Shown here piece after piece: positions 1 to 6,668 of a stretch of 21,843 bases of DNA; position 1 is the first letter of the stretch, and every line of letters starts with the position of its first letter. This DNA is from CAZEVI01 sp964515615 (GTDB lineage: Bacteria; Patescibacteriota; UBA1384; XYA2-FULL-43-10; CAINNR01): the NCBI GenBank assembly GCA_964515615.1, contig CAZEVI010000010.1, positions 1 to 21,843 of the forward strand. The letters are read 5' to 3'. The translations under genes were made by a program, and so were the position numbers. Below the pieces are notes generated by a model. It ran no database searches. It was given only the letters and a program-made list of their open reading frames with translations, and had not been told where the DNA came from.

Positions 1-302
1 AGCATAATGATTCCCGTCAGTATAATAAACTTTGATGTCTTTGCGAATAAAAATTCCATTTTGATATACATTAAAAATTCCGATTGAACCAAGTGCAACT
101 GTTGGAGACAATAACACATCATTACCGAAACCAGAGTTGTAAACATATTCGTCGGTTTGATGATAATCGTTACAAACAATTTGTTGGCCTTTTATTACTG
201 CCGAATCTGTCAAAACCCAGTACTTTTAAGTGCCCAGTAAACAATCCCCACCAAGACAATCAACGCGACAATAGTCCACGCAACAACCAAACTCTTTTTC
301 AT
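1..302 (-). pseudogene. Secreted or membrane-anchored protein, partial, frame-disrupted
   Basis: An ATG at 302 follows a strong Shine-Dalgarno (GGAGGTGG, 304-311) and a good promoter. It opens a 30-residue peptide beginning MKKSLVVAWTIVALIV, a typical signal peptide or N-terminal membrane anchor, and stops at a TGA (210-212). From 213 the next frame is open without a stop for 71 codons to the window edge. It reads LTDSAVIKGQQIVC... and ends ...VYYTDGNHYA, which looks like a normal extracellular domain. One added base in the short T-run at 212-215 would join the two parts. This is therefore either a frameshifted gene, an assembly indel, or less likely a programmed shift. The downstream frame has no good start of its own, only a TTG at 213. 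I do not recognise the family. Confidence 0.6.
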
Positions 303-330
303 TCCACCTCCACTTTTTATGCTTTTAATT

Positions 331-359
331 AATCTATCTTTAACTGTAGTAGTAGTCAA
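331..359 (-). promoter_or_regulatory. Sigma-70-type promoter for the left-edge gene
   Basis: On the minus strand, TTGACT (354-359) and TAGATT (331-336) are separated by 17 bp. The spacer begins inside a run of three ACT triplets. The promoter lies about 30 bp upstream of the ATG at 302, leaving room for the Shine-Dalgarno. A related promoter with five ACT triplets lies at 6495-6525. Confidence 0.6.
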
Positions 360-465
360 GAGATTAGTGATTTTTTTCGCTTAAGCCAAAATTTAACAAA
401 CCAGAATTCAACAAAACCAACAAAAAAGTACCTTCAAATAGATACATAAATTTTTTCTTCGCCAA

Positions 466-507
466 AATTTATGTAAATGGTTTCCGATTGAGAACCTTTT
501 GCATAAT
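466..507. repeat. Imperfect palindrome related to the PaaX operator
   Basis: The dyad is centred at 487/488, with about 14 of 19 arm positions paired. Its left arm is nearly identical to the left arm of the perfect palindrome at 6625-6668, with three differences in 26. The right arm has diverged more, as expected for a site no longer under selection or one bound less strongly. Confidence 0.6.
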
Positions 508-552
508 CCACGACGATAAAATCAAAAGAAAGGCGAGAACAATGAGCGACAG

Positions 553-1590
553 TTATACCTTGAATAATTTAATGATTAGACTTTCCTGCCGCAAACTAGT
601 TAACCAATCATCGAAACTCATATCGACTTGACTTTTTTTCTCAAGAACCTTTATTATGTGCCAACCGAATTGGGTTCTAAAAGGTTCGGAGACTTGGCCG
701 ACAGGAGTATCAAATGCAACTTTTTCAAAATCTTTGTCCATTTGACCACGGGAGAAAAATCCTAAGTCGCCGCCGTTACTAGCCGAACCAGTATCCTCAC
801 TGTATTGTTTGGCCTCAGCAGCAAAGTCGGCTCCGGCTTGAATTTCATTATAGATTTTATCAATTTTTGCTTTGGCATCTGCGACTTGCTGATCTGTTGC
901 CCCTTGATCAACTCGAATTAAAATATGGCTGGCGTGAACTTGAATTGGAACCGTTTCTTGCAACTTTTGTTGCAAAATTTGATCGGCAATTAGTTGTTTG
1001 AAGTCTGAGACATTTAGGCCATACAAATCACTCAAAACCTTTTTTACCTCTTCTTCGCCGCCATTTTGAGCGACTACATCACTGTAAGCGTTGGTGATAT
1101 CAGAGCTGGTAACTGAAACACCGTATTTCTTTGCTTGACTTCGCATAACTTCATCATCAACTAATTGAGCCATAATTTGGGTTCTTATCGCGCTGTAATC
1201 AACTCCGGTCTGCTGAGTTGCATTGTAAAATTTAGAAATATATTGATAATTTTTGAAATAGCTGTCCATTGTTACAATTCTACCCTGAACAACTGCCGCC
1301 GGATAGGGGATTATTTTAGCAACTGCTCGAGTTACGACATCGCTCGTCTTGTATTTGTAAATGCTAATACCAACAGCTGTTCCAAAGGCAAAAATGATTA
1401 CTGCCAGGGCAAAAATGCCTTTAAAAACTCGATTGGCCCAAATTCCAACCAAAGAATGAAGCTCCAGAGCTTCCCCATTTCGAATCTTTTTAATTATATT
1501 AACCACTACTAAACAAAACCGCCAAATTGTCAGCGTCACATTTATGACAAACCGCCAAACACGAATGAACAAAATTTTGATTCTTTCCAT
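553..1590 (-). CDS. Membrane-anchored parvulin-type peptidyl-prolyl isomerase (PrsA/SurA-like foldase)
   Basis: This predicted foldase acts on exported proteins at the outer face of the membrane. The N-terminus has a hydrophobic, Trp/Arg-rich stretch (about 8-33) and a clear membrane segment (about 56-78). A SurA-N-like helical chaperone region follows (about 98-212). A parvulin domain (about 218-317) starts at HASHILIRVD and includes SNGGDLGFFSRGQM and the closing FGWHIIKVLEK. All are hallmarks of PF00639/PF13616. A short tail follows. The length of 345 residues suits a single-parvulin PrsA/SurA-type protein. Translation starts at an ATG preceded by GAGGT with 8-nt spacing. The gene is last in a minus-strand run of envelope genes (LCP protein, small membrane protein) but has its own promoter at 1609-1637. 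Subfamily assignment is less certain than the domain call. Confidence 0.92.
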   Translation of the reverse strand: MERIKILFIRVWRFVINVTLTIWRFCLVVVNIIKKIRNGEALELHSLVGIWANRVFKGIFALAVIIFAFGTAVGISIYKYKTSDVVTRAVAKIIPYPAAVVQGRIVTMDSYFKNYQYISKFYNATQQTGVDYSAIRTQIMAQLVDDEVMRSQAKKYGVSVTSSDITNAYSDVVAQNGGEEEVKKVLSDLYGLNVSDFKQLIADQILQQKLQETVPIQVHASHILIRVDQGATDQQVADAKAKIDKIYNEIQAGADFAAEAKQYSEDTGSASNGGDLGFFSRGQMDKDFEKVAFDTPVGQVSEPFRTQFGWHIIKVLEKKSQVDMSFDDWLTSLRQESLIIKLFKV

Positions 1591-1608
1591 AATTTATACC
1601 TCTTTTAA

Positions 1609-1637
1609 ATTCTAACTAAAAAAAATCACAAATGCAA
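1609..1637 (-). promoter_or_regulatory. Promoter of the parvulin gene
   Basis: On the minus strand, TTGCAT (1632-1637), a 17-bp spacer and TAGAAT (1609-1614). Initiation near 1602 would give a leader of about 12 nt that just contains the GAGGT ribosome-binding site. Confidence 0.55.
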
Positions 1638-1657
1638 CTAAATAATTATTTTTAAAG

Positions 1658-2227
1658 TCAGTGCCCCCAAGAAACCGTTAACAGTAGCAAAATAATTACA
1701 ACAATCGCAGTATATATGTATAAAAAGAACTTTTTATCAAGTTTATTTTCCGGAAAAATATTAGATACATAGCCGACAAATATATAGGAAAAAATCCCGA
1801 TAATCAAACTTTTAGTCAGCGGATTAATCAACCAGAAACTTAGAGCTAAATAAATTTCAGAAATTGCGATTACGAAAAACATTGAAACCAGCAGAAAATT
1901 CTCGCATTCCGGAATTAGTTGCTTTTTTAAAACCCAGAAAAAGATAAATAACATTACCAAAATGGAGATTAAGACAATCCATAGAGGAAAACCAAAAATT
2001 GATCTTAATCCGTAAGAAAAATAACTTGTTGAAAAAACCGAAAATACCAGCACAAAATAGGCTAATTTTTCACTCAAAATAAAATAGACTACTAAAATTG
2101 ATATACTAACAAAAATCCATTGGAAGAAAACGATCGTCGGAAAAATAAAAAAAGAGGCAGCGCCCCAAAGAATTATAAAAATCAAGATAATTTTTAAGAG
2201 CAAATTTTCAACCAGAAATTTTCGCAT
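1658..2227 (-). CDS. Small polytopic membrane protein, unknown function
   Basis: This is a 189-residue protein (from the ATG at 2227), rich in Ile, Leu, Phe and Val, with about six predicted membrane helices separated by short loops. The charged connecting segment KKQLIPECEN lies mid-protein. I see no catalytic or binding motif and do not recognise the family. A TTG at 2251 could add eight residues, but the ATG gives less overlap with the preceding gene. Even so its start lies inside the end of the LCP gene (20-nt overlap), which implies translational coupling. Its place between an LCP protein and a foldase suggests an envelope role, which is inference only. Confidence 0.7.
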   Translation of the reverse strand: MRKFLVENLLLKIILIFIILWGAASFFIFPTIVFFQWIFVSISILVVYFILSEKLAYFVLVFSVFSTSYFSYGLRSIFGFPLWIVLISILVMLFIFFWVLKKQLIPECENFLLVSMFFVIAISEIYLALSFWLINPLTKSLIIGIFSYIFVGYVSNIFPENKLDKKFFLYIYTAIVVIILLLLTVSWGH

Positions 2228-3548
2228 AGGCTTCTTTGTTATCTTTACCAATTATCAATTCCAGATCAATATTGCCATCCGATCCTTCTGTTTTTGTAAC
2301 AATTTTAGCATCCAAACGATCGGAAAGAAATTGCAGAGTATATTTTTTGGCTCCACCAGAATAATCATTAATCTCCGATGTACTTTTGATAGTTTTGGCC
2401 GTTTCCACACCAATAATATTGTAGCCGTAACTTTTTAACAATGATGACCAGCCATTACCAGCCGCGGAGTAACCAGAAGCGTTGATAATTTTAATATTGG
2501 CCGCTTCTTTCTTTAAGTAGGGATCGGAAAAAATTTCATGAGTAATTTTCTGAACTTCTTTCCAATTGCCGGTTTTTGTTTTTAAATAAAAAGTGCCGGA
2601 ACTTGAATCGGAAACCAACGGGCCACTAGCACTGTTATCCAAAACCTTTGAAACAACAGAGGCCGAATCAATTTTCTTGAGTAGCGGAATTAATGCTTTA
2701 ATTTCGTCCGGAGTCATATCGGTTTTGACACTTGACCCTAAGGCCGACACCAAGGACAAAACTTTTTCCGGATTTGAGAGTGTGCTTGAATTAACTACTT
2801 TATTTTTGAATGCCTGCATCACCAACTGTTGACGAGCTGAACGATCAAAATCGGAACTTGTTTCTCTTGATCTGGCATATTTCAGAGCCGTTGACCCGTT
2901 CATATGCTGTTCACCCACACTGATTTTAAATGTTTGATAATGAACCATATCATCGGCCGGAAACGTCGGATCATAAATAGCCTTTGAAACATTAATATCA
3001 ATTCCACCGACAGCATCAATTGCCTTTTCAAAACCAGAGAAATCTATTTTAATAAAGTAGTGCATCGGCAAATCAAGAATTGAGCCAATTTCTTCTTTCA
3101 CCAAATTCCCGCCGCCCTTCTTGGCTTTATCATCACCCAATTTATAAACTTCATTTATTTTTTCTGAGTAACTTGGACTTTTAATCGAAACATAAAGATC
3201 GCGGGGGATTGACAACATTGCCATCGAATCATTAATTGGATCGATTGAGAGAACTTCTAACGAATCTGTTAAATTCCCTCCGGGATGATTTGAACCGCCA
3301 GATCCCAAAAGTAAGACATTAATTCGACCATCGCCCTCACCTTTTAGGGCAATATTTTGGTCGCCGTTAATTTTGCCTTCCAGAGACGATGGATTGCTGT
3401 AATTTTTAGTGAAAATCCCTCGCCAATAAGCGTAAGCGACACCACTAATAGCTAACAACATAACAACTATAACAATAATAATCCAGAGTTTCTTTTTGGA
3501 TTTTGGTTTTCGTTTTTGATTTGGATTTTCAAGAAGAATTTTTGACAT
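2208..3548 (-). CDS. LytR-CpsA-Psr (LCP) family protein with C-terminal LytR_C domain
   Basis: LCP proteins attach lipid-linked glycans to peptidoglycan or other envelope acceptors. From the ATG at 3548 the order is: a Lys/Arg-rich cytoplasmic start, one membrane helix (about 21-42), the LCP catalytic domain (about 74-251) and a LytR_C-type domain (about 350-434). Conserved LCP features are visible: RINVLLLGSG, the Asp in NLTDSLEVLSIDP, the Arg of SIPRDLYV, KINEVYK, and the ALKYARSR / DFDRSARQQ block with the pyrophosphate-binding arginines. The annotated-length alternative starts at a TTG (3560) and is less likely. The gene has two candidate promoters and begins an operon with the downstream membrane protein. 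Its likely substrate could be the glycan made by the cassette at 11.9-20.3 kb, but nothing in the sequence proves this. Confidence 0.93.
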   Translation of the reverse strand: MSKILLENPNQKRKPKSKKKLWIIIVIVVMLLAISGVAYAYWRGIFTKNYSNPSSLEGKINGDQNIALKGEGDGRINVLLLGSGGSNHPGGNLTDSLEVLSIDPINDSMAMLSIPRDLYVSIKSPSYSEKINEVYKLGDDKAKKGGGNLVKEEIGSILDLPMHYFIKIDFSGFEKAIDAVGGIDINVSKAIYDPTFPADDMVHYQTFKISVGEQHMNGSTALKYARSRETSSDFDRSARQQLVMQAFKNKVVNSSTLSNPEKVLSLVSALGSSVKTDMTPDEIKALIPLLKKIDSASVVSKVLDNSASGPLVSDSSSGTFYLKTKTGNWKEVQKITHEIFSDPYLKKEAANIKIINASGYSAAGNGWSSLLKSYGYNIIGVETAKTIKSTSEINDYSGGAKKYTLQFLSDRLDAKIVTKTEGSDGNIDLELIIGKDNKEAYAKISG

Positions 3549-3574
3549 AAAAAAAATCAATTCTAGATAGTTTC

Positions 3575-3604
3575 ATTCTATCAAAGTTCAAATTAAGATG
3601 ACAA
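3575..3604 (-). promoter_or_regulatory. Proximal promoter of the LCP gene
   Basis: On the minus strand, TTGTCA (3599-3604), an 18-bp spacer and TAGAAT (3575-3580). A small dyad, GATAG/CTATC, overlaps the -10 and initiation region and could be a hairpin or an operator. Confidence 0.45.
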
Positions 3605-3623
3605 GTTTGTGTACAGTATTTAA

Positions 3624-3652
3624 ATTATATAGATTTAATTTTTGATTGTCTA
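3624..3652 (-). promoter_or_regulatory. Distal promoter of the LCP gene
   Basis: On the minus strand, TAGACA (3647-3652), a 17-bp spacer and a consensus TATAAT (3624-3629). It lies about 80 bp upstream of the LCP start, just beyond the tsaB stop codon, so the LCP operon can be expressed independently of tsaE-tsaB. Confidence 0.6.
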
Positions 3653-3663
3653 ATTACAAAAGA

Positions 3664-4059
3664 CTAAACTTTCGGATTTTCCTTAGTAATTTTCGCATCA
3701 CTGAAATATATTGGTAGAACAAAATCGTTTACAGGACTAATAATTTTACCATTACAATCGGCGCTAAACAATGGAACGCCAAAAGATAAAGACAAAAAAT
3801 TAGCGCAGGTAATCCCAACCCTCAAGCCGGTATATAATCCCGGTCCGGGAAAAACGCTGATTCCATCAATTTTGACCTTGGCTTTTTTAATCATTTTGTT
3901 AATTTCAAAAAGCAATTTTTCGGATAGATCAGAGTTATTTTTTATAATAACTTGGCCGATTTTTTCTTCGGCATCAAAGACCGCAATAAGAGAATCATTT
4001 TCGGCCGTATTTATAAACAAAATTTTACCAGCTAATTTTTCTCTGTTTTTCATTGACAT
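3664..4059 (-). CDS. tsaB: Short TsaB-like protein (t6A biosynthesis scaffold)
   Basis: TsaB is an inactive ASKHA-fold partner of TsaD in making N6-threonylcarbamoyl-adenosine at position 37 of ANN-decoding tRNAs. The signature PGPGLYTGLRVG (residues about 71-82) corresponds to the family motif GPGSFTGLRIG. The N-terminal strand ILFINTAENDSLIAVFD is the usual ASKHA start, with Asn-Thr in place of Asp-Thr. At 131 residues the protein is little more than half the usual length of about 220-230 and ends soon after the first lobe. No remnant of the second lobe is readable in the 115 bp before the LCP gene. It overlaps the end of tsaE by 35 nt, which supports the functional call. tsaD and tsaC are not in this window. 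Starts at 4059 or 4053 are both possible. Confidence 0.85.
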   Translation of the reverse strand: MSMKNREKLAGKILFINTAENDSLIAVFDAEEKIGQVIIKNNSDLSEKLLFEINKMIKKAKVKIDGISVFPGPGLYTGLRVGITCANFLSLSFGVPLFSADCNGKIISPVNDFVLPIYFSDAKITKENPKV

Positions 4060-4435
4060 AACTAAATTTAATTATCTCCATTGTTTCTGGATATTGGCTG
4101 AAAACCAACTCCGGCCATTCAATCATTATGATGTTTTTTTTGTCGGATAAAAGTTCATTAAAACCTAGCACTTCCAAATCAGAAAAACTTGACAGGCGAT
4201 ATGCGTCAATGTGAATTAATTTGCCGCTTTTGTGTTGATAAATTTTTTCCACCACAAAAGTTGGGCTGGTGATATTTTTATTAATACCCAACTCTTTGGC
4301 GACCCCTTTGACAAAAACGGTTTTCCCGCTACCCAAATCGCCGCTAAGCCCAATTAAACGGGCATTTGGTTTTAAGTTGAGAAATTTCTGCGCAAGCTTT
4401 TCCGTTTCCTTTGTTGAAGAACTGATATAATCCAT
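4025..4435 (-). CDS. tsaE: tRNA threonylcarbamoyladenosine biosynthesis ATPase TsaE
   Basis: TsaE is the P-loop ATPase that resets the TsaB-TsaD complex during t6A synthesis. The 136-residue protein has the Walker A motif GDLGSGKT (32-39), the switch-like TSPTF (56-60), HIDAYRL (75-81) and IMIEWPE (103-109) with the conserved Trp. Length and motif order are normal for the family. Its first 64 nt overlap the end of the lamin-tail gene in another frame, and its last 35 nt overlap tsaB. The family needs the N-terminal helix encoded in the first overlap, so the upstream start is probably real. Confidence 0.95.
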   Translation of the reverse strand: MDYISSSTKETEKLAQKFLNLKPNARLIGLSGDLGSGKTVFVKGVAKELGINKNITSPTFVVEKIYQHKSGKLIHIDAYRLSSFSDLEVLGFNELLSDKKNIIMIEWPELVFSQYPETMEIIKFSYVNEKQRKISW

Positions 4436-6006
4436 GTGATAATAAATGATGTAATTAATGCTAAAATTGGCGTTGGCCCAGATTTGGCTAGTTTTGCTGA
4501 TGAAATAATTTTAACATCATTTTGAGTAATGGGCAATATGCGATAGTTGTCTTTGTATTGTGAAAGTATTCCGGCGATCTGAACTTTATCGCCAACTTTC
4601 ATTCGCGGTTTTTCAATATCAGTGCCTTCGCGAATTGAAACTTGAATTTCGCCACTGCCATGGATAAAAAAAGTATTCCCGGAAGTTTTTGTTACCGTAC
4701 CAATAACTGAAATATACTTTCCTTCAAGATTTTCGCCAATTTCGGAAATAGTCGTCTTTTTCGCCTCTGGTGGCGGATGAGTTGACAAAATGATAATATC
4801 GGAAGCTAGGGAAATTTTGATTCGCTTTTCATTATTTGTCGTCCCCAATTCTCCGATAACTTGAATTTGATCACCTTGCGTAAGATTTGGAAAATCTTTA
4901 TTGTAATTGTAAATTTGAATTCCAGAATTATCATCTTGGATATAAAAATATTGAGACGACAATTTTCCAGGAGTAACGCTAATGATTCCGGTGACTTGAA
5001 CAGTTTCTTCATCTGGCAAATTTCTGGCACTGGAAATGTCAGTTTCAATAATCTGAACATCCGGATCCTGTGCTGCAACTTCAACTATTAGTAGATTTTT
5101 CGCCAATGGTGTCGATTTTGTTGTCCATTGCCAACCAGAATCAAATTTTGAGTATGATTGCCCGCGATCTGACGACAGATAACTGGTCGCTGATTTTTCA
5201 TCGCCGTTCGGATCAATCAATCTGGCAGAATCACCAGAATCGTTAAGTGAAATGTGATCAATTGAATTGTAGAATGTTAAATACTTGCCGACAAGAATAA
5301 TTGTTCCGGTGGGGATTGTATAAGGTGACGATCCGCCGCCTGCAATGTCATCGATTTGCCAACCGGATAAATCGACATCGGATATTCCAAAATTATAGAG
5401 TTCAATAAATTCATCAGATGACGAAGTTGCCGGATGAGGCACTATTTCATTGATAATTATTTGATCAGAATATGTCGGCAAAATATTTTCTTCACCGGGC
5501 GTTGGTACCAAAATTCGAAAATCAGTTTGATCATTATCGGTATCAATTCCATTTGGGATTCGTTGAAGTGATTTTTGCGACGAACAACTGGCATATTCTG
5601 CTTGGTCAATGATATCTGAAATTTCCAAACTTCTGATGCTTTTAAGATACACAACTTCGTCCGAATTGTTTAACCAACCGGAAGAATTGTAATAAATATA
5701 ATAATCACCAGCAACGATGTTACCCGATAATGGTTTTGTGTTACCGGCCTCGTCATACAAAGCAAATGATGACAAATTAACATCGGAATCCGTTGGGTTA
5801 AAAATTTCCACCCATTCTTTCTTGCAATTGGGAGACACCACATCATTGCATTTAGTGTCAGGCACTGGGTATATTTCATTAATTACCAAATGATCGCTGT
5901 CAGCGGCTTTAACTTTTGGCGACAAAATAAAAATGACACCGATAAAAAATAGCGCCATAATTGCGTAGAAAAAATATTTAAGTATATGCTTAATCCTCCC
6001 TAACAT
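4372..6006 (-). CDS. Secreted surface protein with two lamin-tail domains, two OB-fold domains and a C-terminal anchor
   Basis: From the ATG at 6006 (544 residues) the protein has a classic signal peptide (n-region MLGRIKHILKY, hydrophobic core, cut near SPKVKA/ADS). Two lamin-tail (LTD) immunoglobulin-like domains follow (about 38-172 and 180-297). Each opens with a VINEI-type motif and contains EWVEIFNP or EFIELYNFG. Next are two OB-fold, nucleic-acid-binding-like domains (about 334-407, with VQVTGIISV and YFYIQDDNSG; about 430-502, with ISVIGTVTK and VGDKVQIAGIL). A C-terminal membrane helix with a basic RKRKSLRR tail closes it (about 511-536). LTD plus OB combinations occur in secreted nucleases, but I see no nuclease domain here. 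A likely role is binding extracellular DNA or envelope ligands, which is inference. An ATG at 6030 would add eight hydrophobic residues. Confidence 0.85.
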   Translation of the reverse strand: MLGRIKHILKYFFYAIMALFFIGVIFILSPKVKAADSDHLVINEIYPVPDTKCNDVVSPNCKKEWVEIFNPTDSDVNLSSFALYDEAGNTKPLSGNIVAGDYYIYYNSSGWLNNSDEVVYLKSIRSLEISDIIDQAEYASCSSQKSLQRIPNGIDTDNDQTDFRILVPTPGEENILPTYSDQIIINEIVPHPATSSSDEFIELYNFGISDVDLSGWQIDDIAGGGSSPYTIPTGTIILVGKYLTFYNSIDHISLNDSGDSARLIDPNGDEKSATSYLSSDRGQSYSKFDSGWQWTTKSTPLAKNLLIVEVAAQDPDVQIIETDISSARNLPDEETVQVTGIISVTPGKLSSQYFYIQDDNSGIQIYNYNKDFPNLTQGDQIQVIGELGTTNNEKRIKISLASDIIILSTHPPPEAKKTTISEIGENLEGKYISVIGTVTKTSGNTFFIHGSGEIQVSIREGTDIEKPRMKVGDKVQIAGILSQYKDNYRILPITQNDVKIISSAKLAKSGPTPILALITSFIITWIISVLQQRKRKSLRRNFST

Positions 6007-6014
6007 ATATACCA

Positions 6015-6043
6015 ATTGTAACAGAAACATTTTCCAAATACAA
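6015..6043 (-). promoter_or_regulatory. Promoter of the lamin-tail gene, possibly giving a leaderless mRNA
   Basis: On the minus strand, TTGTAT (6038-6043), a 17-bp spacer and TACAAT (6015-6020). Transcription would begin near 6008, almost at the ATG at 6006, so the message may be leaderless. This also argues against the alternative start at 6030, which lies inside the promoter. Confidence 0.5.
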
Positions 6044-6066
6044 AATTTATTTTACAAATATAACTT

Positions 6067-6357
6067 CTACCATGTGCTGAATTTAATTCGTTCGATTTCT
6101 GCTTTGACGTCTGCCGGCACATTAGAGTCCAGCTGACCGTTGGCAAGCACATAACATCTTCCTTTGTCAAAATCAATAATAAAATATTTAAAGCCGGCTT
6201 CCCGATTAGCTCCAACAATTTTCAACCCTTCTTTTTCTCCGGGTACCACTTCGTATGCCAATACGTGAATTGCATTATCCCTTAACCATTTAACTATTTC
6301 AGGAAATACCTCTCTTTTTTCTCTTGTCTCATTCATCCTTTGTTCCTTTGCCGACAT
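6067..6357 (-). CDS. Small soluble protein of unknown function
   Basis: This is a 96-residue (or 89-residue) protein with no signal peptide or membrane helix. It is charged at the N-terminus, then has an alpha/beta-looking core (FPEIVKWLRDNAIHVLAYEV; FKYFIIDFDKGRCYVLANGQ) with a single Cys. I do not recognise the family. An internal ATG at 6336 has a better ribosome-binding sequence (AAAGGA) than the ATG at 6357. Upstream and in the same frame lies a 12-codon ORF with a very strong Shine-Dalgarno that ends in TAA (6385-6423). The gene may therefore have lost its first codons to a nonsense mutation, or it may be controlled by a leader peptide. It is transcribed divergently from the PaaX-like regulator and shares its control region, so it is a candidate target of that regulator. 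Confidence 0.6.
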   Translation of the reverse strand: MSAKEQRMNETREKREVFPEIVKWLRDNAIHVLAYEVVPGEKEGLKIVGANREAGFKYFIIDFDKGRCYVLANGQLDSNVPADVKAEIERIKFSTW

Positions 6358-6384
6358 GTGCTTCTCAGTGCTTTGAATTTCTTC

Positions 6385-6423
6385 TTAACTCGGCTGGTAG
6401 TCAACTTCTTTGTTCTCTCCCAT
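6385..6423 (-). other. Leader ORF in frame with the downstream gene
   Basis: A consensus AGGAGG (6429-6434) sits 5 nt before an ATG at 6421-6423. The ORF reads MGENKEVDYQPS and ends in TAA at 6385-6387. The same frame then continues without another stop into the 96-residue gene (ATG at 6357). This is the best ribosome-binding site in the area, yet it serves a 12-codon peptide. It is either a regulatory leader peptide or the true start of a gene broken by one nonsense change. Confidence 0.5.
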
Positions 6424-6618
6424 TTTTTCCTCCTAACTTTCCCGAATTGATAATTTTTTCAGGAATAATTATTAATATTTTGTTTCTAGTAATTACTATC
6501 TGTTTTTAGTAGTAGTAGTAGTCATGTGTTAAACGAATTTTTTGATTAACAGCAAATTTTCTGCAAACCGGCGAAGTCATTTTTAACAAATTTATAAATA
6601 AATATTTTTAATTTTCTT

Positions 6619-6627
6619 TGCTATAAT
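6619..6627 (+). promoter_or_regulatory. Extended -10 promoter of the PaaX-like gene
   Basis: TGCTATAAT is a consensus extended -10 (TGnTATAAT). No good -35 lies 16-18 bp upstream, as is usual for this promoter class. The palindrome beginning at 6625 overlaps the -10 and covers the start point, a classic position for a repressor site. Confidence 0.65.
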
Positions 6628-6668
6628 TTATGTAAATAGTTTTCGATCGAAAACTATTTACATAAATT
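6625..6668. promoter_or_regulatory. 44-bp perfect palindrome, putative operator of the PaaX-like gene
   Basis: All 22 base pairs of each arm match, centred between 6646 and 6647. The core is TTTTCGATCGAAAA and the outer arms contain ATGTAAATAG / CTATTTACAT. It overlaps the extended -10 and ends 36 bp before the ATG of the PaaX-like gene. PaaX-family proteins bind palindromic operators as dimers, so autorepression is the simplest reading. As RNA it would also form a very stable 5' hairpin. Related copies lie at 7307-7346 and, decayed, at 466-507. Confidence 0.75.

Larger units (their letters stand above)
330..550. repeat. Decayed copy of the PaaX upstream cassette
   Basis: This 250-bp gap between the left-edge gene and the parvulin gene resembles 6495-6713 in order and sequence. 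Both have an AGT triplet run (348-356 here; 6508-6522 there), then a stretch with the shared word CAAACC, then a palindrome arm. The arm at 466-491 matches 6625-6650 at 23 of 26 positions. Both then have TCCAC, a purine-rich GAAAGG segment and ATGAGnGAC (542-550 here; 6705-6713 at the real start of the PaaX-like gene). Here the extended -10 (TGCTATAAT) has become CGCCAAAAT, the palindrome is imperfect, and the ORF after the ATG runs antisense into the parvulin gene and stops at 631. I infer a remnant of a second PaaX-like locus. The left-facing promoter still looks intact. Confidence 0.6.

Noticed and set aside
84..332. Plus-strand ORF of 82 codons at the left edge
   Set aside because: It has no signal for expression, a composition unlike a protein, and lies opposite the better supported minus-strand secreted gene with promoter and Shine-Dalgarno.
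542..631. Short plus-strand ORF after the fossil cassette
   Set aside because: It begins with ATGAGCGAC like the PaaX-like gene but runs antisense through the parvulin C-terminus and stops after 29 codons; only its first bases resemble the other copy.
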